A DNA stretch of 64,000 bases from Nonomuraea glycinis (lineage in GTDB: Bacteria > Actinomycetota > Actinomycetes > Streptosporangiales > Streptosporangiaceae): positions 208,634 through 272,633 of the forward strand of contig NZ_BMNK01000011.1 in assembly GCF_014646515.1 (NCBI RefSeq), written 5' to 3'. The notes under the pieces were generated by a model. The model saw only the letters and a program-made list of their open reading frames with translations, made no database searches and was not told the origin of the DNA. Numbering within the stretch: the first letter of the stretch is position 1; every line of letters begins with the position of its first letter. Shown in pieces: positions 20,132 through 28,726 of the stretch. The position numbers and the translations under genes were made by a program.

Positions 20132-20563
20132 ATGTCGTCCCTGTTTCTCTGGCTGCACATCGCCTTCGCGGTCTTCACCATCGGGCCGCTCACCGCCGCC
20201 ACCATGGCCGCGCCGCGCGCTATCCGCGACACCAACCTGCCCGTGCTCCGCAACATCCAGCGCACGACCCGCATCTACAGCGTGGCGTCCCTGGGCGTGT
20301 TCGTGTTCGGGGTGGTGCTCGGCGTGGTGCTGGGCGGCGGCGTGCTCGGCAAGTGGTACATGACGGCGTCGATGACGCTGTTCATCGTCGGCATCGTGCT
20401 GCTCTTCATCATCGACCGCGACCTGCGCGGCGCCGTTCAGGCCCTCCAGAGCGAGGAGAAGGAGGACGACGCGAAGGTGCAGAACGGCCGGATCGCCGCC
20501 ATCAGCGGGCTGCTCACCGTGATCTGGCTGGTGATCCTTTTCCTGATGGTGGTGCCCGGCTAG
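20132..20563 (+). CDS. DUF2269-like integral membrane protein
   Basis: 143 aa with four predicted helices: about 2-20 (LFLWLHIAFAVFTIGPL), 48-68, 76-95 and 122-142. A charged loop at 100-120 (EEKEDDAKVQNG) separates the last two. This matches the DUF2269 group of small membrane proteins of unknown function. ATG 20132 fits a leaderless start; an upstream in-frame start at 20087 would overlap the small peptide gene. Confidence 0.75.
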   Translation: MSSLFLWLHIAFAVFTIGPLTAATMAAPRAIRDTNLPVLRNIQRTTRIYSVASLGVFVFGVVLGVVLGGGVLGKWYMTASMTLFIVGIVLLFIIDRDLRGAVQALQSEEKEDDAKVQNGRIAAISGLLTVIWLVILFLMVVPG

Positions 20564-20643
20564 GCACCTGTGATCGTGCGCCAGGCGACGGTCACCCCTT
20601 CCCGACGGGTGCCGTCTTTCGGTAGGGAAATGTAACCTCGACA

Positions 20644-20658
20644 TATGTAGCCTACATA
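20644..20658 (+). promoter_or_regulatory. PadR-type operator upstream of padR-like gene
   Basis: Perfect 7-1-7 palindrome TATGTAG-C-CTACATA, 15 nt upstream of the ATG at 20674, with an extra half-site-like TAGGTAG at 20657-20663. ATGT/ACAT dyads are typical of PadR operators, so autoregulation is likely. Confidence 0.7.
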
Positions 20659-20673
20659 GGTAGTTTCCAAAAC

Positions 20674-21000
20674 ATGAAGCTAACCGGGCCCCTGGCACGG
20701 GTGCTGGCGGCCTTCCTGGCAGACCCCACGGAACAACGCTACGGCTACGACCTGATGAAGGCCGCCCGGCTGGCCAGCGGCACGCTCTATCCCATGCTCG
20801 CCAGACTCATGGACGAGGGGCTGGTGACCGCCGAGTGGGAGTCGCAGCCGGCCGACGAGGCGGGACGGCCGCCGCGAAAGTATTACCGCCTGACGGGGGA
20901 CGGCATTCGCATCGCCCGGGAGGAGCTGGCCCGGGCATCCCTGGACGCCACCGGTAGCGGCTTCCAGCCGTCCAGGCCCTCGCCGCAAGGGGCGGCGTGA
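20674..21000 (+). CDS. PadR family transcriptional regulator
   Basis: 108 aa, a short PadR protein: winged helix with RYGYDLMKAARLASGTLYPMLARLMDEGLV (HTH and recognition helix) and wing GRPPRKYYRLTGDG, then a brief C-terminal helix. PadR proteins usually repress an adjacent transport or stress gene and are released by a ligand or membrane stress. The next two genes follow without gaps (TGATG and ATGA overlaps), making a three-gene operon of regulator plus two membrane proteins. Confidence 0.93.
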   Translation: MKLTGPLARVLAAFLADPTEQRYGYDLMKAARLASGTLYPMLARLMDEGLVTAEWESQPADEAGRPPRKYYRLTGDGIRIAREELARASLDATGSGFQPSRPSPQGAA

Positions 21001-21704
21001 TGGCACCACTCCATCCCCGTACGTTAAGGCAGGCCAAGCGCCTCATCCGCAGCGCCTGCCTCAAGCTGCCGATCGACATCGCGCCGAGCTACTACCGGGA
21101 GTGGACGGCGGAGCTGCCGGCCATCCTGGAGGATCACGAGGTCCGGAGCCCTTCGATACGCATGCTCCGGGCGCTCACCTTCGCGCTCGACCAGCACCGA
21201 AGCGTGCGCAAGCTGGCTCCCCAGGGCAGCCGCAGGCGTAGCTCGCGAAGCCTGCTCATCGGCCTGACCGCCATCGCCTTCGTCCTCGGCACCGTCGGCG
21301 GCGTGGGCGCGGGCGTCATCACCGTCCTCGCCACGGGCGCGGGCTTCGCCGTCGGCGTCTTCATCGGCATGGTGGTCAAATCGGCTGCCGTGGGCCTGGT
21401 GGCGTCGGTGCTGCTCGGGATCGCCGGCGGCCTCTACTTCGGCGGCGCCGGAAAGGTGGTCATCGGCGAGCTGCTCGACACGACCACCGACGACACCGTC
21501 GTCCGTGCGGCCCTGGGTGGCACGCTGACCGGCGCCGCGGCGGTCTGCGCCCTGGTGATGACCCTGGCGCACGGGCCTGTCGGCCTGATCTCGCTGTGCA
21601 TCTGCGCCGGCGGCATCGTGCCGGCCGTCAGGCGGCTGGCCATGGCCTACCGCACCACCTACACCAGCCACTACAAGGTCATGCCCGTGGAAGAGGACAC
21701 ATGA
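21000..21704 (+). CDS. Multi-spanning membrane protein of the padR operon
   Basis: 234 aa. A basic N-terminal cytoplasmic domain (about 1-80, RTLRQAKRLIRSACLKLPIDIAPSYY... ) is followed by Gly/Val/Ala-rich membrane helices (about 84-165 and 175-215). Not a transporter family I recognise. Start ATG 21000 shares its A with the padR stop codon; GTG 20997 is possible. PadR-linked membrane proteins often respond to membrane or drug stress; here that is inference from context. Confidence 0.7.
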   Translation: MAPLHPRTLRQAKRLIRSACLKLPIDIAPSYYREWTAELPAILEDHEVRSPSIRMLRALTFALDQHRSVRKLAPQGSRRRSSRSLLIGLTAIAFVLGTVGGVGAGVITVLATGAGFAVGVFIGMVVKSAAVGLVASVLLGIAGGLYFGGAGKVVIGELLDTTTDDTVVRAALGGTLTGAAAVCALVMTLAHGPVGLISLCICAGGIVPAVRRLAMAYRTTYTSHYKVMPVEEDT

Positions 21705-21931
21705 TGAGCAGCGCACTGTTGTCGGGCGTGCCGTGGTGGGGCTACCTCATCGGCGGCGTCGCCTGGCTTCTGGCCTACATATGTAGGCAACTGGTCCTGC
21801 TCCGTCTGGCCTCGAAGGCCCTGGACAAGGCCGATGCCAAGCACATCCCGGCCATCATGACGGTGCTCTATCGCGGACGCAGGTCAGCGGCAGCCGACGA
21901 CCCACGTCCGCCCGTCAAGCCGGCGAAGTGA
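21701..21931 (+). CDS. Small membrane protein, third gene of padR operon
   Basis: 76 aa: short N-terminus, one or two membrane helices (about 8-36, WWGYLIGGVAWLLAYICRQL) and a basic cytoplasmic tail. ATG 21701 overlaps the preceding stop (ATGA). The codons for AYICRQ contain a perfect 16-bp palindrome made of the same CTACATA/TATGTAG halves as the operator in front of padR. No family recognised. Confidence 0.7.
   Translation: MMSSALLSGVPWWGYLIGGVAWLLAYICRQLVLLRLASKALDKADAKHIPAIMTVLYRGRRSAAADDPRPPVKPAK
21773..21788 (+). promoter_or_regulatory. Intragenic copy of the PadR-type operator
   Basis: GCCTACATATGTAGGC is a perfect 16-bp palindrome inside the third gene, about 1.1 kb from the promoter operator. 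It shares the TACATA/TATGTA core with the site at 20644-20658. The core halves abut here, whereas one base separates them at the promoter and their order is inverted. Confidence 0.45.
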
Positions 21932-21958
21932 CGGGCGGACGCGTTCGGGTGCCGTGGA

Positions 21959-23101
21959 CTACCGGGCGAGTGCCCGCGTCAGGTCGGCGAGCAGGTCGTC
22001 GATCGTCTCGATGCCGACCGACAGGCGCACCAGGTCACCGGGAACCTCCAGCGGCGAGCCCGCCGCGGAGGCGTGCGTCATCCTGCCCGGATGCTCGATG
22101 AGCGACTCGACGCCGCCGAGTGACTCGCCGAGGGTGAACAGCTTGGTCCGGTTGCACACCTCGACCGCCTCGTCCTCGCCGCCGGCCACCCGGAACGACA
22201 CCATGCCGCCGAACCTCTTCATCTGCTTGGCGGCCACCTCGTGGCCGGCGTGCTCGCCGAGCCCCGGGTAGAGCACCTGGGTCACTCTCGGGTGCGCCAG
22301 CAGCAGGTCTACGACGCGTTCGGCGTTGTCGCAGTGACGGTCCATGCGTACGCCGAGCGTCTTGAGCCCGCGCAGCGTCAGCCACGCGTCGAACGGCCCC
22401 GCGACCGCGCCCATCGCGTTCTGGTGGTAGGCGAGCTCCTCGCCGAGCCCCCGGTCGGCCGCGACGAGCGCGCCGCCGACCACGTCGGAGTGGCCGCCGA
22501 CGTATTTGGTCGTCGAGTGCACGACGACGTCCGCGCCCAGCGCCAGCGGCTGCTGGAGGTACGGCGAGGCGAAGGTGTTGTCGACGACCAGCAGCGAGCC
22601 GTTGTCATGGGCGAGCTGGGCCAGCGCCGCGATGTCGGCGATGCCGAGCAGCGGGTTGGTGGGCGTCTCCACCCAAATGATCTTCGTCTTCTGGGTCAGC
22701 GCCGACGCCACCGCGTCCAGGTCGCCGAGCGGCACCGGGTCGTAGTGCAGGCCCCAGCGCTGGTGCACCTTGGCGAACAGCCGGTAGGTGCCGCCGTAGG
22801 CGTCGTTCGGGATGACGATGTGGTCTTGCGGCGCGCAGACCGTGCGGAGCAGGGCGTCCTCGGCGGCCAGCCCGGAGGCGAACGCGAGTCCGCGCGCCCC
22901 GCCCTCCACCGCCGCCAGCGCCTCTTCGAGCGCCGTCCGCGTGGGATTGGCCGAGCGACTGTACTCATATCCGGAACGCAGACCGCCCACACCGTCCTGC
23001 TTGTAGGTGGAGGTCGCATATATCGGCGGCACGACCGCGCCGGTCACAGGATCAGGCTCCTGACCTGCGTGGATCGCCAGGGTTTCGAAACCGTTGGTCA
23101 T
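21959..23101 (-). CDS. metB: Cystathionine gamma-synthase
   Basis: 380 aa PLP enzyme of the Cys/Met metabolism family. Makes cystathionine from an O-acylhomoserine and cysteine (transsulfuration toward methionine). PLP lysine Lys199 in STTKYVGGHSD, substrate region SGYEYSRSANPTRTALE and C-terminal SLGGVESLIEHPGRMTHA. A cystathionine gamma-lyase role cannot be excluded by sequence alone; cbs lies nearby on the same strand, consistent with reverse transsulfuration. ATG 23101 has TACGGT ending 6 nt upstream. Confidence 0.9.
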   Translation of the reverse strand: MTNGFETLAIHAGQEPDPVTGAVVPPIYATSTYKQDGVGGLRSGYEYSRSANPTRTALEEALAAVEGGARGLAFASGLAAEDALLRTVCAPQDHIVIPNDAYGGTYRLFAKVHQRWGLHYDPVPLGDLDAVASALTQKTKIIWVETPTNPLLGIADIAALAQLAHDNGSLLVVDNTFASPYLQQPLALGADVVVHSTTKYVGGHSDVVGGALVAADRGLGEELAYHQNAMGAVAGPFDAWLTLRGLKTLGVRMDRHCDNAERVVDLLLAHPRVTQVLYPGLGEHAGHEVAAKQMKRFGGMVSFRVAGGEDEAVEVCNRTKLFTLGESLGGVESLIEHPGRMTHASAAGSPLEVPGDLVRLSVGIETIDDLLADLTRALAR

Positions 23102-23107
23102 ACCGCC

Positions 23108-23113
23108 ACCGTA
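23108..23113 (-). promoter_or_regulatory. -10 box of metB
   Basis: TACGGT on the minus strand ends 6 nt before the ATG at 23101, consistent with a leaderless transcript. Confidence 0.4.
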
Positions 23114-23121
23114 ACTGACGT

Positions 23122-23155
23122 GGCCCGCACTCCGTTCCCCAACGGAGTGCGGGCC
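23122..23155 (-). terminator. Perfect 15-bp hairpin upstream of metB
   Basis: GGCCCGCACTCCGTT pairs exactly with its complement around a CCCC loop. It lies 62 bp beyond the end of the small membrane gene at 23218 and insulates it from metB. Confidence 0.85.
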
Positions 23156-23217
23156 GCGCCGGGGCACCATCCCCCGCGATGCCCCGCAGCTCACGCGCCA
23201 TACCGCGCGAGCCGGCC

Positions 23218-23418
23218 TCAGGCGGCGGTGGCCCCCCGGCGGTCATCGGCCCTGCCGTGCAGTCGTACGACCTTCGCCTCGCGCACCCTGATGTGCCGCC
23301 CGCTGGCCCCCTCGGCGGGTTCCCCGTTGATGCGCGAGAGCAACACCGGGTCGGTCAGCGCCAGCAGCACCCCGATGACCAGTCCGACACCCAGCAGTAC
23401 GAATCCGATGACCATCAT
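23218..23418 (-). CDS. Small single-span membrane protein
   Basis: 66 aa: helix MVIGFVLLGVGLVIGVLLAL at the N-terminus, then a basic tail (SGRHIRVREAKVVRLHGRADDRRGA). ATG 23418 has GGAAGGGGG at the right distance. The tail is polar and arginine-rich, so the protein probably faces the cytoplasm. No family recognised. It diverges from the histidine kinase gene, sharing a 136-bp intergenic region, and could be functionally linked to it. Confidence 0.6.
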   Translation of the reverse strand: MMVIGFVLLGVGLVIGVLLALTDPVLLSRINGEPAEGASGRHIRVREAKVVRLHGRADDRRGATAA

Positions 23419-23541
23419 CGTCGCCCCCTTCCGGCCTATCCAGGATCGGCCCGGGGCTCCTGTCTCCGCCTCGGCTGAAGAGCCGGTCCCGGTCCGCCGT
23501 GCTCGGCCGAATGGCCGATCCGACCTATAGGACTTGCGGCT

Positions 23542-23547
23542 TAGGCT
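23542..23547 (+). promoter_or_regulatory. -10 box for a leaderless gene
   Basis: TAGGCT ends 7 nt before the GTG at 23555. Confidence 0.45.
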
Positions 23548-23554
23548 CGGAGCC

Positions 23555-24694
23555 GTGCGGGACTCCAAACGCGTCGTCTACTGGATCCGCCGGCTGAGCG
23601 AGATCGCCATGTTCGGCTGGCTCGGCCTGATGCTCCTGGCCGACCTGACCGTCGCCGCCAGCTCCCCTCCGCTCCAGTTCATGGTGTTCGCCTGTGGGAT
23701 CGCCGGGATCGTGGCCATGGCCCTGCGCCGCCGCTACCGGGTGGAGAGCTTCGTCATCCTGGCCGGCCTCTCCATGCTCACCTCGGTGGTCATGACGAGC
23801 ACGGGCACCACCGGCATTCCGGGCGCGGCGGAGACGGGGGCCCTGCTCGTCCTCGTCCTCGGCGTGATCAGGCACGTGGAGCCGGTCCGGACGGCGGCGA
23901 TCCTCGCCTGCGCCGGCCTCATCGTGCTGATGGCCGAAGCCTTCGCCCGCGCCGAGAGCGTCGAAGCCCTCGCCTTCGCGTTCCTGCTGTTCGCCGCCTG
24001 GTCGACGATCGCCGGCGTCGGCGGCTACCTCCGCTTCCAGCAGGAGCGCCGCAACGAGGCGGTCCGTTCCGTACGGCGCACCGAGCGACTGGAGCTGGCC
24101 AGGGAGCTGCACGACCTGGTCGCCCACCACATCACCGGCATCGTCGTACAGGCTCAGGCCGCCCGCACCGTCGCCGAGACCAGCCCGACGGCCGTGGTGC
24201 CCGCGCTCGACGCCATCGCCACGGCCGGCAGCGAGGCGCTCACCTCGATGCGCCGGATGGTCACCGTGCTGAGAGCCGACGAGGCGTCCCGCAGCCCCGG
24301 CACCTCGCTCGCCGACCTGCGGCTGCTCACCGACCGGTTCTCCGCGGAGGGCCCGAAGGTGGCGTTCGAGATCGGCCAGGGCATCGACGGCCGGACGCTC
24401 GCCCCCGAGGTGCTGACGACCCTGCACCGGGTGCTGCTGGAGGCGCTCACCAACGTACGCAAGCACGCGCCGCGCGCCGGCTGGGTGGAAGCCGACCTGC
24501 GCCGCTACGACGCCACCGTGGTCCTGCGGGTGCGCAACTTCGACTCGGCCTCGGACCCCAGGGTCGCCCGCTTAGGCGGCGGTTTCGGTCTCGTGGGCAT
24601 GGCGGAGCGGGTCGAGGCGCTCGGCGGCCACCTCGACGCCGGCCTCACCCCCGAAGGCGCCTGGGAGATCCGCGCCGAATTCCCCCTCCACTGA
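23555..24694 (+). CDS. NarL/DesK-type sensor histidine kinase (orphan)
   Basis: 379 aa. The N-terminal sensor half is hydrophobic (about five or six helices in residues 8-155). The HisKA_3 domain carries His186 in LARELHDLVAHHITG; the HATPase domain has EALTNVRKHAP (N box) and GGGFGLVGMAERVEALGG (G box). Such kinases normally sit beside a LuxR-type response regulator, but the next gene is cbs on the opposite strand, so this one is an orphan. The stimulus is unknown. GTG 23555 is supported by a TAGGCT box. Confidence 0.93.
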   Translation: MRDSKRVVYWIRRLSEIAMFGWLGLMLLADLTVAASSPPLQFMVFACGIAGIVAMALRRRYRVESFVILAGLSMLTSVVMTSTGTTGIPGAAETGALLVLVLGVIRHVEPVRTAAILACAGLIVLMAEAFARAESVEALAFAFLLFAAWSTIAGVGGYLRFQQERRNEAVRSVRRTERLELARELHDLVAHHITGIVVQAQAARTVAETSPTAVVPALDAIATAGSEALTSMRRMVTVLRADEASRSPGTSLADLRLLTDRFSAEGPKVAFEIGQGIDGRTLAPEVLTTLHRVLLEALTNVRKHAPRAGWVEADLRRYDATVVLRVRNFDSASDPRVARLGGGFGLVGMAERVEALGGHLDAGLTPEGAWEIRAEFPLH

Positions 24695-24723
24695 CCGCGA
24701 GGGGGACGCTTCCTCCACTGACT

Positions 24724-24746
24724 CCCCCGCCCGGGCCGGGCGGGGG
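24724..24746. terminator. Bidirectional hairpin between convergent genes
   Basis: CCCCCGCCCG pairs perfectly with CGGGCGGGGG across a 3-nt loop, midway between the histidine kinase and cbs stop codons. Confidence 0.75.
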
Positions 24747-24755
24747 ACATCACCG

Positions 24756-26126
24756 CTAGTGGTCGGCCAGGAACGCGAGCAGGTCCTGGCGGGTGAGCAG
24801 GCCGGCGGGTTTACCGTCTTCGAGCACCACCGCGGCGTCCGCCGACTTCAGCGCCTCGACCGCCATCGCCACCGGCTCGCCACTGCCGATCATGGGCAGC
24901 GGCGCGGACATGTGCTGCGAGACCAGGTCGTCGGAGGTGAGCTTGCCGTGGTAGAGGGCGTCGAGCAGGTCGCGCTCGACGATCGAGCCGACCACCTCGG
25001 CCGCCATCACCGGCGGCTCCTCGTTCATCACCGGAAGCTGGGACACCGAGTATTCGCGCATGGTGGCGATGGCCGTGCCCACCGACTCGTGCGGGTGCGC
25101 GTGCACGAAGTTGGGCAGGCTCTCCCCCTTGCGGGCGAGCACGTCGCGGACCAGGCCCTCATCCGAGGAGGTGGTCAGGAAGCCGTAGTCGGCCATCCAG
25201 TCGTCATTGAAGATCTTGGACAGGTAGCCGCGGCCGCCGTCGGGCAGCAGCACCACGACCACGGCGTCCGGTCCGGCCGTGGCCGCCACCTGGAGCGCCG
25301 CCACCACGGCCATCCCGCAGGAGCCGCCGACCAGCAGCGCCTCCTCGCGGGCCAGCTTGCGGGTCATGTTGAAGGAGTCCTTGTCGGACACCGCGATGAT
25401 CTCGTCGCAGATCTTGGTGTCGTACGTGGCCGGCCAGATGTCCTCGCCGACCCCCTCCACGAGGTACGGCCTGCCGGAGCCGCCCGAGTAGACGGAGCCC
25501 TCCGGGTCAGCGCCGATGATCTTCACGCTGCCGCCGGAGACCTCCTTGAGGTAACGGCCGGTGCCGCTGATCGTGCCGCCGGTGCCGATGCCCGCGACGA
25601 AGTGGGTGATCCTGCCCTCGGTCTGCTCCCAGATCTCCGGCCCGGTGGAGTGGTAGTGGGAGTCGGGGTTGTTGACGTTGGAGTATTGGTCCGGCTTCCA
25701 GGCGTTGGGGATCTCGCGGGCCAGCCGGTCGGAGACCGAGTAATAGGACTCCGGGTGCTCGGGCGCGACGGCGCTCGGGCAGACCACCACCTCCGCGCCG
25801 TACGCGCGCAGCACCGAGATCTTGTCCTGGGCGACCTTGTCCGGCACCACGAACAGGCACCGGTAGCCCCTCTGCTGAGCCACGATGGCCAGGCCGACGC
25901 CGGTGTTGCCGGACGTCGGCTCGACGATGACGCCACCGGGCCGCAGCTCGCCCGAGGCCTCGGCGGCGTCGATCATGCGGACGGCGATGCGGTCCTTGAC
26001 CGACCCGCCGGGGTTGAAGTACTCGACTTTGGCGAGCACCTGGGCCGGCAATCCCGCCGAAACCTTGTGCAACCGGACGAGTGGGGTGTTGCCCATCAAC
26101 TCGACCAGGGAATCATAAACGCGCAC
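24756..26126 (-). CDS. cbs: Cystathionine beta-synthase
   Basis: 456 aa. Condenses serine and homocysteine to cystathionine, the entry to reverse transsulfuration. PLP Lys44 in NPGGSVKDR, phosphate-binding GIGTGGTISGTGRYL and two C-terminal CBS domains (about 330-456). The GTG at 26126 is chosen because homologues begin MRVYDSLVELMGNTPLVRL and GAAGG precedes it; starts at 26138 or TTG 26150 would add a short extension. Divergent from the SGNH hydrolase. Confidence 0.92.
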   Translation of the reverse strand: MRVYDSLVELMGNTPLVRLHKVSAGLPAQVLAKVEYFNPGGSVKDRIAVRMIDAAEASGELRPGGVIVEPTSGNTGVGLAIVAQQRGYRCLFVVPDKVAQDKISVLRAYGAEVVVCPSAVAPEHPESYYSVSDRLAREIPNAWKPDQYSNVNNPDSHYHSTGPEIWEQTEGRITHFVAGIGTGGTISGTGRYLKEVSGGSVKIIGADPEGSVYSGGSGRPYLVEGVGEDIWPATYDTKICDEIIAVSDKDSFNMTRKLAREEALLVGGSCGMAVVAALQVAATAGPDAVVVVLLPDGGRGYLSKIFNDDWMADYGFLTTSSDEGLVRDVLARKGESLPNFVHAHPHESVGTAIATMREYSVSQLPVMNEEPPVMAAEVVGSIVERDLLDALYHGKLTSDDLVSQHMSAPLPMIGSGEPVAMAVEALKSADAAVVLEDGKPAGLLTRQDLLAFLADH

Positions 26127-26250
26127 CGAGGTGTTCACCTTCTTTGCCAAAGCTTTGTCAGCAGATCAGAGGCCGAGATCCCGTGCAGGTGGCAGGCCCT
26201 CGGCTAGTTTCATGCAAACGCTACCGCCGTGTTCGGCTAGGAGGGCACAC

Positions 26251-27234
26251 GTGGTCTGGGCAGCGGGTACGGCACGCGCGGCACGACGCATCGCCACGGC
26301 CGCCGCGCTGGGTGGCGGCGGCCTCACGGCGCTCGGCGCCACCGCCTACGGACTGCTGCTCGCCGAGAGCCTGCTGGCGAGGAAGACCATCGGGCGCCCG
26401 CACGGCTTGGACGGCCCGCCGGCCGACGGCGACTACGGGGACTACCCTGGTACGCCCATCAAACTGGCCATGCTGGGCGATTCCACCTCTATCGGGCTCG
26501 GCATGACAGATGCCGCCAAGACTCCGGCGGTCATGCTCGCCCACGGGCTGGCCGCGGTCGCCGAGCGCCCGGTCCGGCTCTGCGTCGTCGGCAAGTCGGG
26601 GGCGCCCTCCGCCGAGCTGGACGAGCAGGTGGACACCGCGCTGGCGATGGAGCCGGACGTGGCCGTGCTCTTCGTCGGCGCCAACGACGTCATCACCGCG
26701 ACCTCGCCCGCCACCGCCGTCCGGCATCTGAGCAAAGCGGTCCGGCGGCTGCGGGAGGCGGGCGCCGAGGTGATCGTCGGCACCTGCCCCGACCTGGGCA
26801 CGGTCCGGCCGCTCGCCCAGCCGCTGCGCTGGGTGGCCCGGCGCTGGAGCCGCCAGATCGCCGCCGCGCAGACGGTCGCGGTGGTCGACGCGGGCGGCCG
26901 CACGGTGGCGTTCGCCGACCTTCTTGGACCGGAATTCCACACAAACCCGGGCGAAATGTTCGGACCGGATCGTTTCCATCCATCTGCCCGAGGTTACGCA
27001 CAGGCCGCTTACGCGGTGCTACCTTCGGTGTGCGCTGCGTTGGCGTTGTGGCCCGAGCCGCGACCCGCGCGCGGCGAAGGACTGCAACCGATCTACCTCG
27101 CGGCGGCGACAGCCGCGGAGGAGCCCGGCACCGAGGTGTCCGCGACCCGGGTCGCCGGGCGGACCAGCGGCACCCACGGAAAGTGGGCGACGTTGTTCCG
27201 CCGGCGACTCGGGGAGGGGCTCAACGACGCCTGA
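26251..27234 (+). CDS. SGNH/GDSL family hydrolase
   Basis: 327 aa. N-terminal signal anchor (about 12-35, IATAAALGGGGLTALGATAYGLLL), then an SGNH esterase/lipase core: block I GDSTSIGLG (nucleophile Ser), block III GANDVI and block V HPSARGY. An extracytoplasmic lipase, esterase or deacetylase is likely; substrate unknown. GTG 26251 with AGGAGGG 5 nt upstream is an excellent start. The last 60 residues are polar and basic. Diverges from cbs. Confidence 0.92.
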   Translation: MVWAAGTARAARRIATAAALGGGGLTALGATAYGLLLAESLLARKTIGRPHGLDGPPADGDYGDYPGTPIKLAMLGDSTSIGLGMTDAAKTPAVMLAHGLAAVAERPVRLCVVGKSGAPSAELDEQVDTALAMEPDVAVLFVGANDVITATSPATAVRHLSKAVRRLREAGAEVIVGTCPDLGTVRPLAQPLRWVARRWSRQIAAAQTVAVVDAGGRTVAFADLLGPEFHTNPGEMFGPDRFHPSARGYAQAAYAVLPSVCAALALWPEPRPARGEGLQPIYLAAATAAEEPGTEVSATRVAGRTSGTHGKWATLFRRRLGEGLNDA

Positions 27235-27295
27235 AACCGGTCACCCTCCGCGCTGGAGCCGTCACTCGTGTTCCCCAGTTTGGAGTGAATTGCCC

Positions 27296-28636
27296 GTGCT
27301 CCGGCCTCTCGCGAAACCGGCCCTCGCACTCGCCGGGACCTTGGCCCTGGCCGGCTGTTCCAACAGCGACGCAGCCACCGCCACCTATCCGACCTGGCAC
27401 AACACCGAGATCAACGCCGTCAGCCGGATGGCTGCGGCCGGCGGAGTGGTGACCACCACCGCCATGAAGCCCGACGGCGCACTGGAGACCATCTCGCTCG
27501 ACCTCGCGGGCGGCAAGAAACTCTGGGCCCACCCCGCCACCATGGCGGGCCGCCTGCCCGGCATGGGCGTCTCGGCCCCCGCCCTCGTCGAGACGGCCAA
27601 GGGATCGACGATCGTCGCCCTCGACCCGGCCAGGAAGGGCCGCTGGAACGCCACCCTCGTCGCCCGCGAGGCCCGCACCGGCAAGCAGAAGTGGACCAGG
27701 CCGATCCATTCGACCTTCGGCCCCCAGCGCTGCGGCCCGTACGTCTGCCTGTCGGAGCACACCGCCACGGCGGGCGCCCGCGTGGTCGTGCTCGACCCGG
27801 ACACCGGCGAGCTCAAGTGGAAGCTGCCCGGCATCGCCGAGGTCGAGTGGTCCGACCGCGAACGGGTCCTGATGCTGCGCCTGGCCAAGAACCCGATGAT
27901 CGAGTCCTACGACCTCAAGACCGGCAAGCTCCAGTGGCAGCAGCCCATCGAGCAGGCGCTCGGCCCCGGCATCGATATGTCCGGCGGCTGGGCCTTCGGC
28001 GCCACCGGCGACGACCTCATCGGTTACGTCGCCCCGTACACCAACCCGAAGACCAAGAAGGTCTCCACCTTCGGCCTGTTCTCCGTCAAGATCGGCGACG
28101 GCACGATCAACTGGATGCGCCCCTCGGTGGTGCGCGTCTACCCCAGCGGCAGCCCCGGCTTCGCCCCCGTCGTCCGCCCGGTCGACCGGCAGGGCGCCTA
28201 CGGCGGCTTCGCCAGGCTCGACTCCGGGACCGGCCGCGTGGTGGGTCAGATCACCGCCGCCGACGTCCCCGGCTCCGGCTGGTGGCTCGCCTTCCCCAAC
28301 CGCATGGACAAGCTCGGCTTCCTCAAGCACGACCACCAGGGCAGCACCTTCGACCTCGCCACCGGCAAGCCGGTGCCGGTCGAGGAGCAGCGGGGATGGT
28401 CCTTCTGCGTGACCGACCCCAAGCCTCTCCCCCTGCGCGGCCAGGCCCCCGGCTTCTACTCCACCGCGGCCCTGTGCGAGTACGACCTCGCCACCGGCAA
28501 GCGGATCGCCGACGCCGCCGCCCCACCGTCGTGGTTCACCGGCAGCCAGCTCGGCTGGCGGCTGTGGCGCGACGAGAAGGGCGGGGTGCACGCCACCAAC
28601 GACCGCACCGCCACCGCCCCCGGCATGTACGGCTGA
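27296..28636 (+). CDS. Lipoprotein with PQQ-like beta-propeller
   Basis: 446 aa. Signal peptide with lipobox LALAGC (Cys21), so a membrane-anchored extracellular lipoprotein. The rest has PQQ-like repeats of the form RVVVLDPDTGELKWKLPG, SYDLKTGKLQWQQP and TFDLATGKPV, forming a seven- or eight-bladed propeller. Several cysteines (QRCGPYVC, FCVTDP, LCEYDL) may form disulfides. Probably a scaffold or binding protein rather than a dehydrogenase. GTG 27296 has TTTGGAGTG upstream. It follows the SGNH hydrolase by 61 bp and may be co-transcribed. Confidence 0.85.
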   Translation: MLRPLAKPALALAGTLALAGCSNSDAATATYPTWHNTEINAVSRMAAAGGVVTTTAMKPDGALETISLDLAGGKKLWAHPATMAGRLPGMGVSAPALVETAKGSTIVALDPARKGRWNATLVAREARTGKQKWTRPIHSTFGPQRCGPYVCLSEHTATAGARVVVLDPDTGELKWKLPGIAEVEWSDRERVLMLRLAKNPMIESYDLKTGKLQWQQPIEQALGPGIDMSGGWAFGATGDDLIGYVAPYTNPKTKKVSTFGLFSVKIGDGTINWMRPSVVRVYPSGSPGFAPVVRPVDRQGAYGGFARLDSGTGRVVGQITAADVPGSGWWLAFPNRMDKLGFLKHDHQGSTFDLATGKPVPVEEQRGWSFCVTDPKPLPLRGQAPGFYSTAALCEYDLATGKRIADAAAPPSWFTGSQLGWRLWRDEKGGVHATNDRTATAPGMYG

Positions 28637-28666
28637 CGCCCCGCTACCGAAAAACCATCGCGCGGA

Positions 28667-28697
28667 TGTCATGACAGAAGGGATATCGGAATATAGT
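28667..28697 (+). promoter_or_regulatory. Candidate promoter/operator of the thiolase gene
   Basis: A perfect 10-bp palindrome TGTCATGACA (28667-28676) overlaps an ATGACA -35-like box, and TATAGT (28692-28697) is a good -10. A TetR-type lipid regulator is a natural candidate, but none is encoded here. Confidence 0.35.
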
Positions 28698-28726
28698 TCT
28701 AGTGCTGTGCTGACAAAGGAGGGGCC

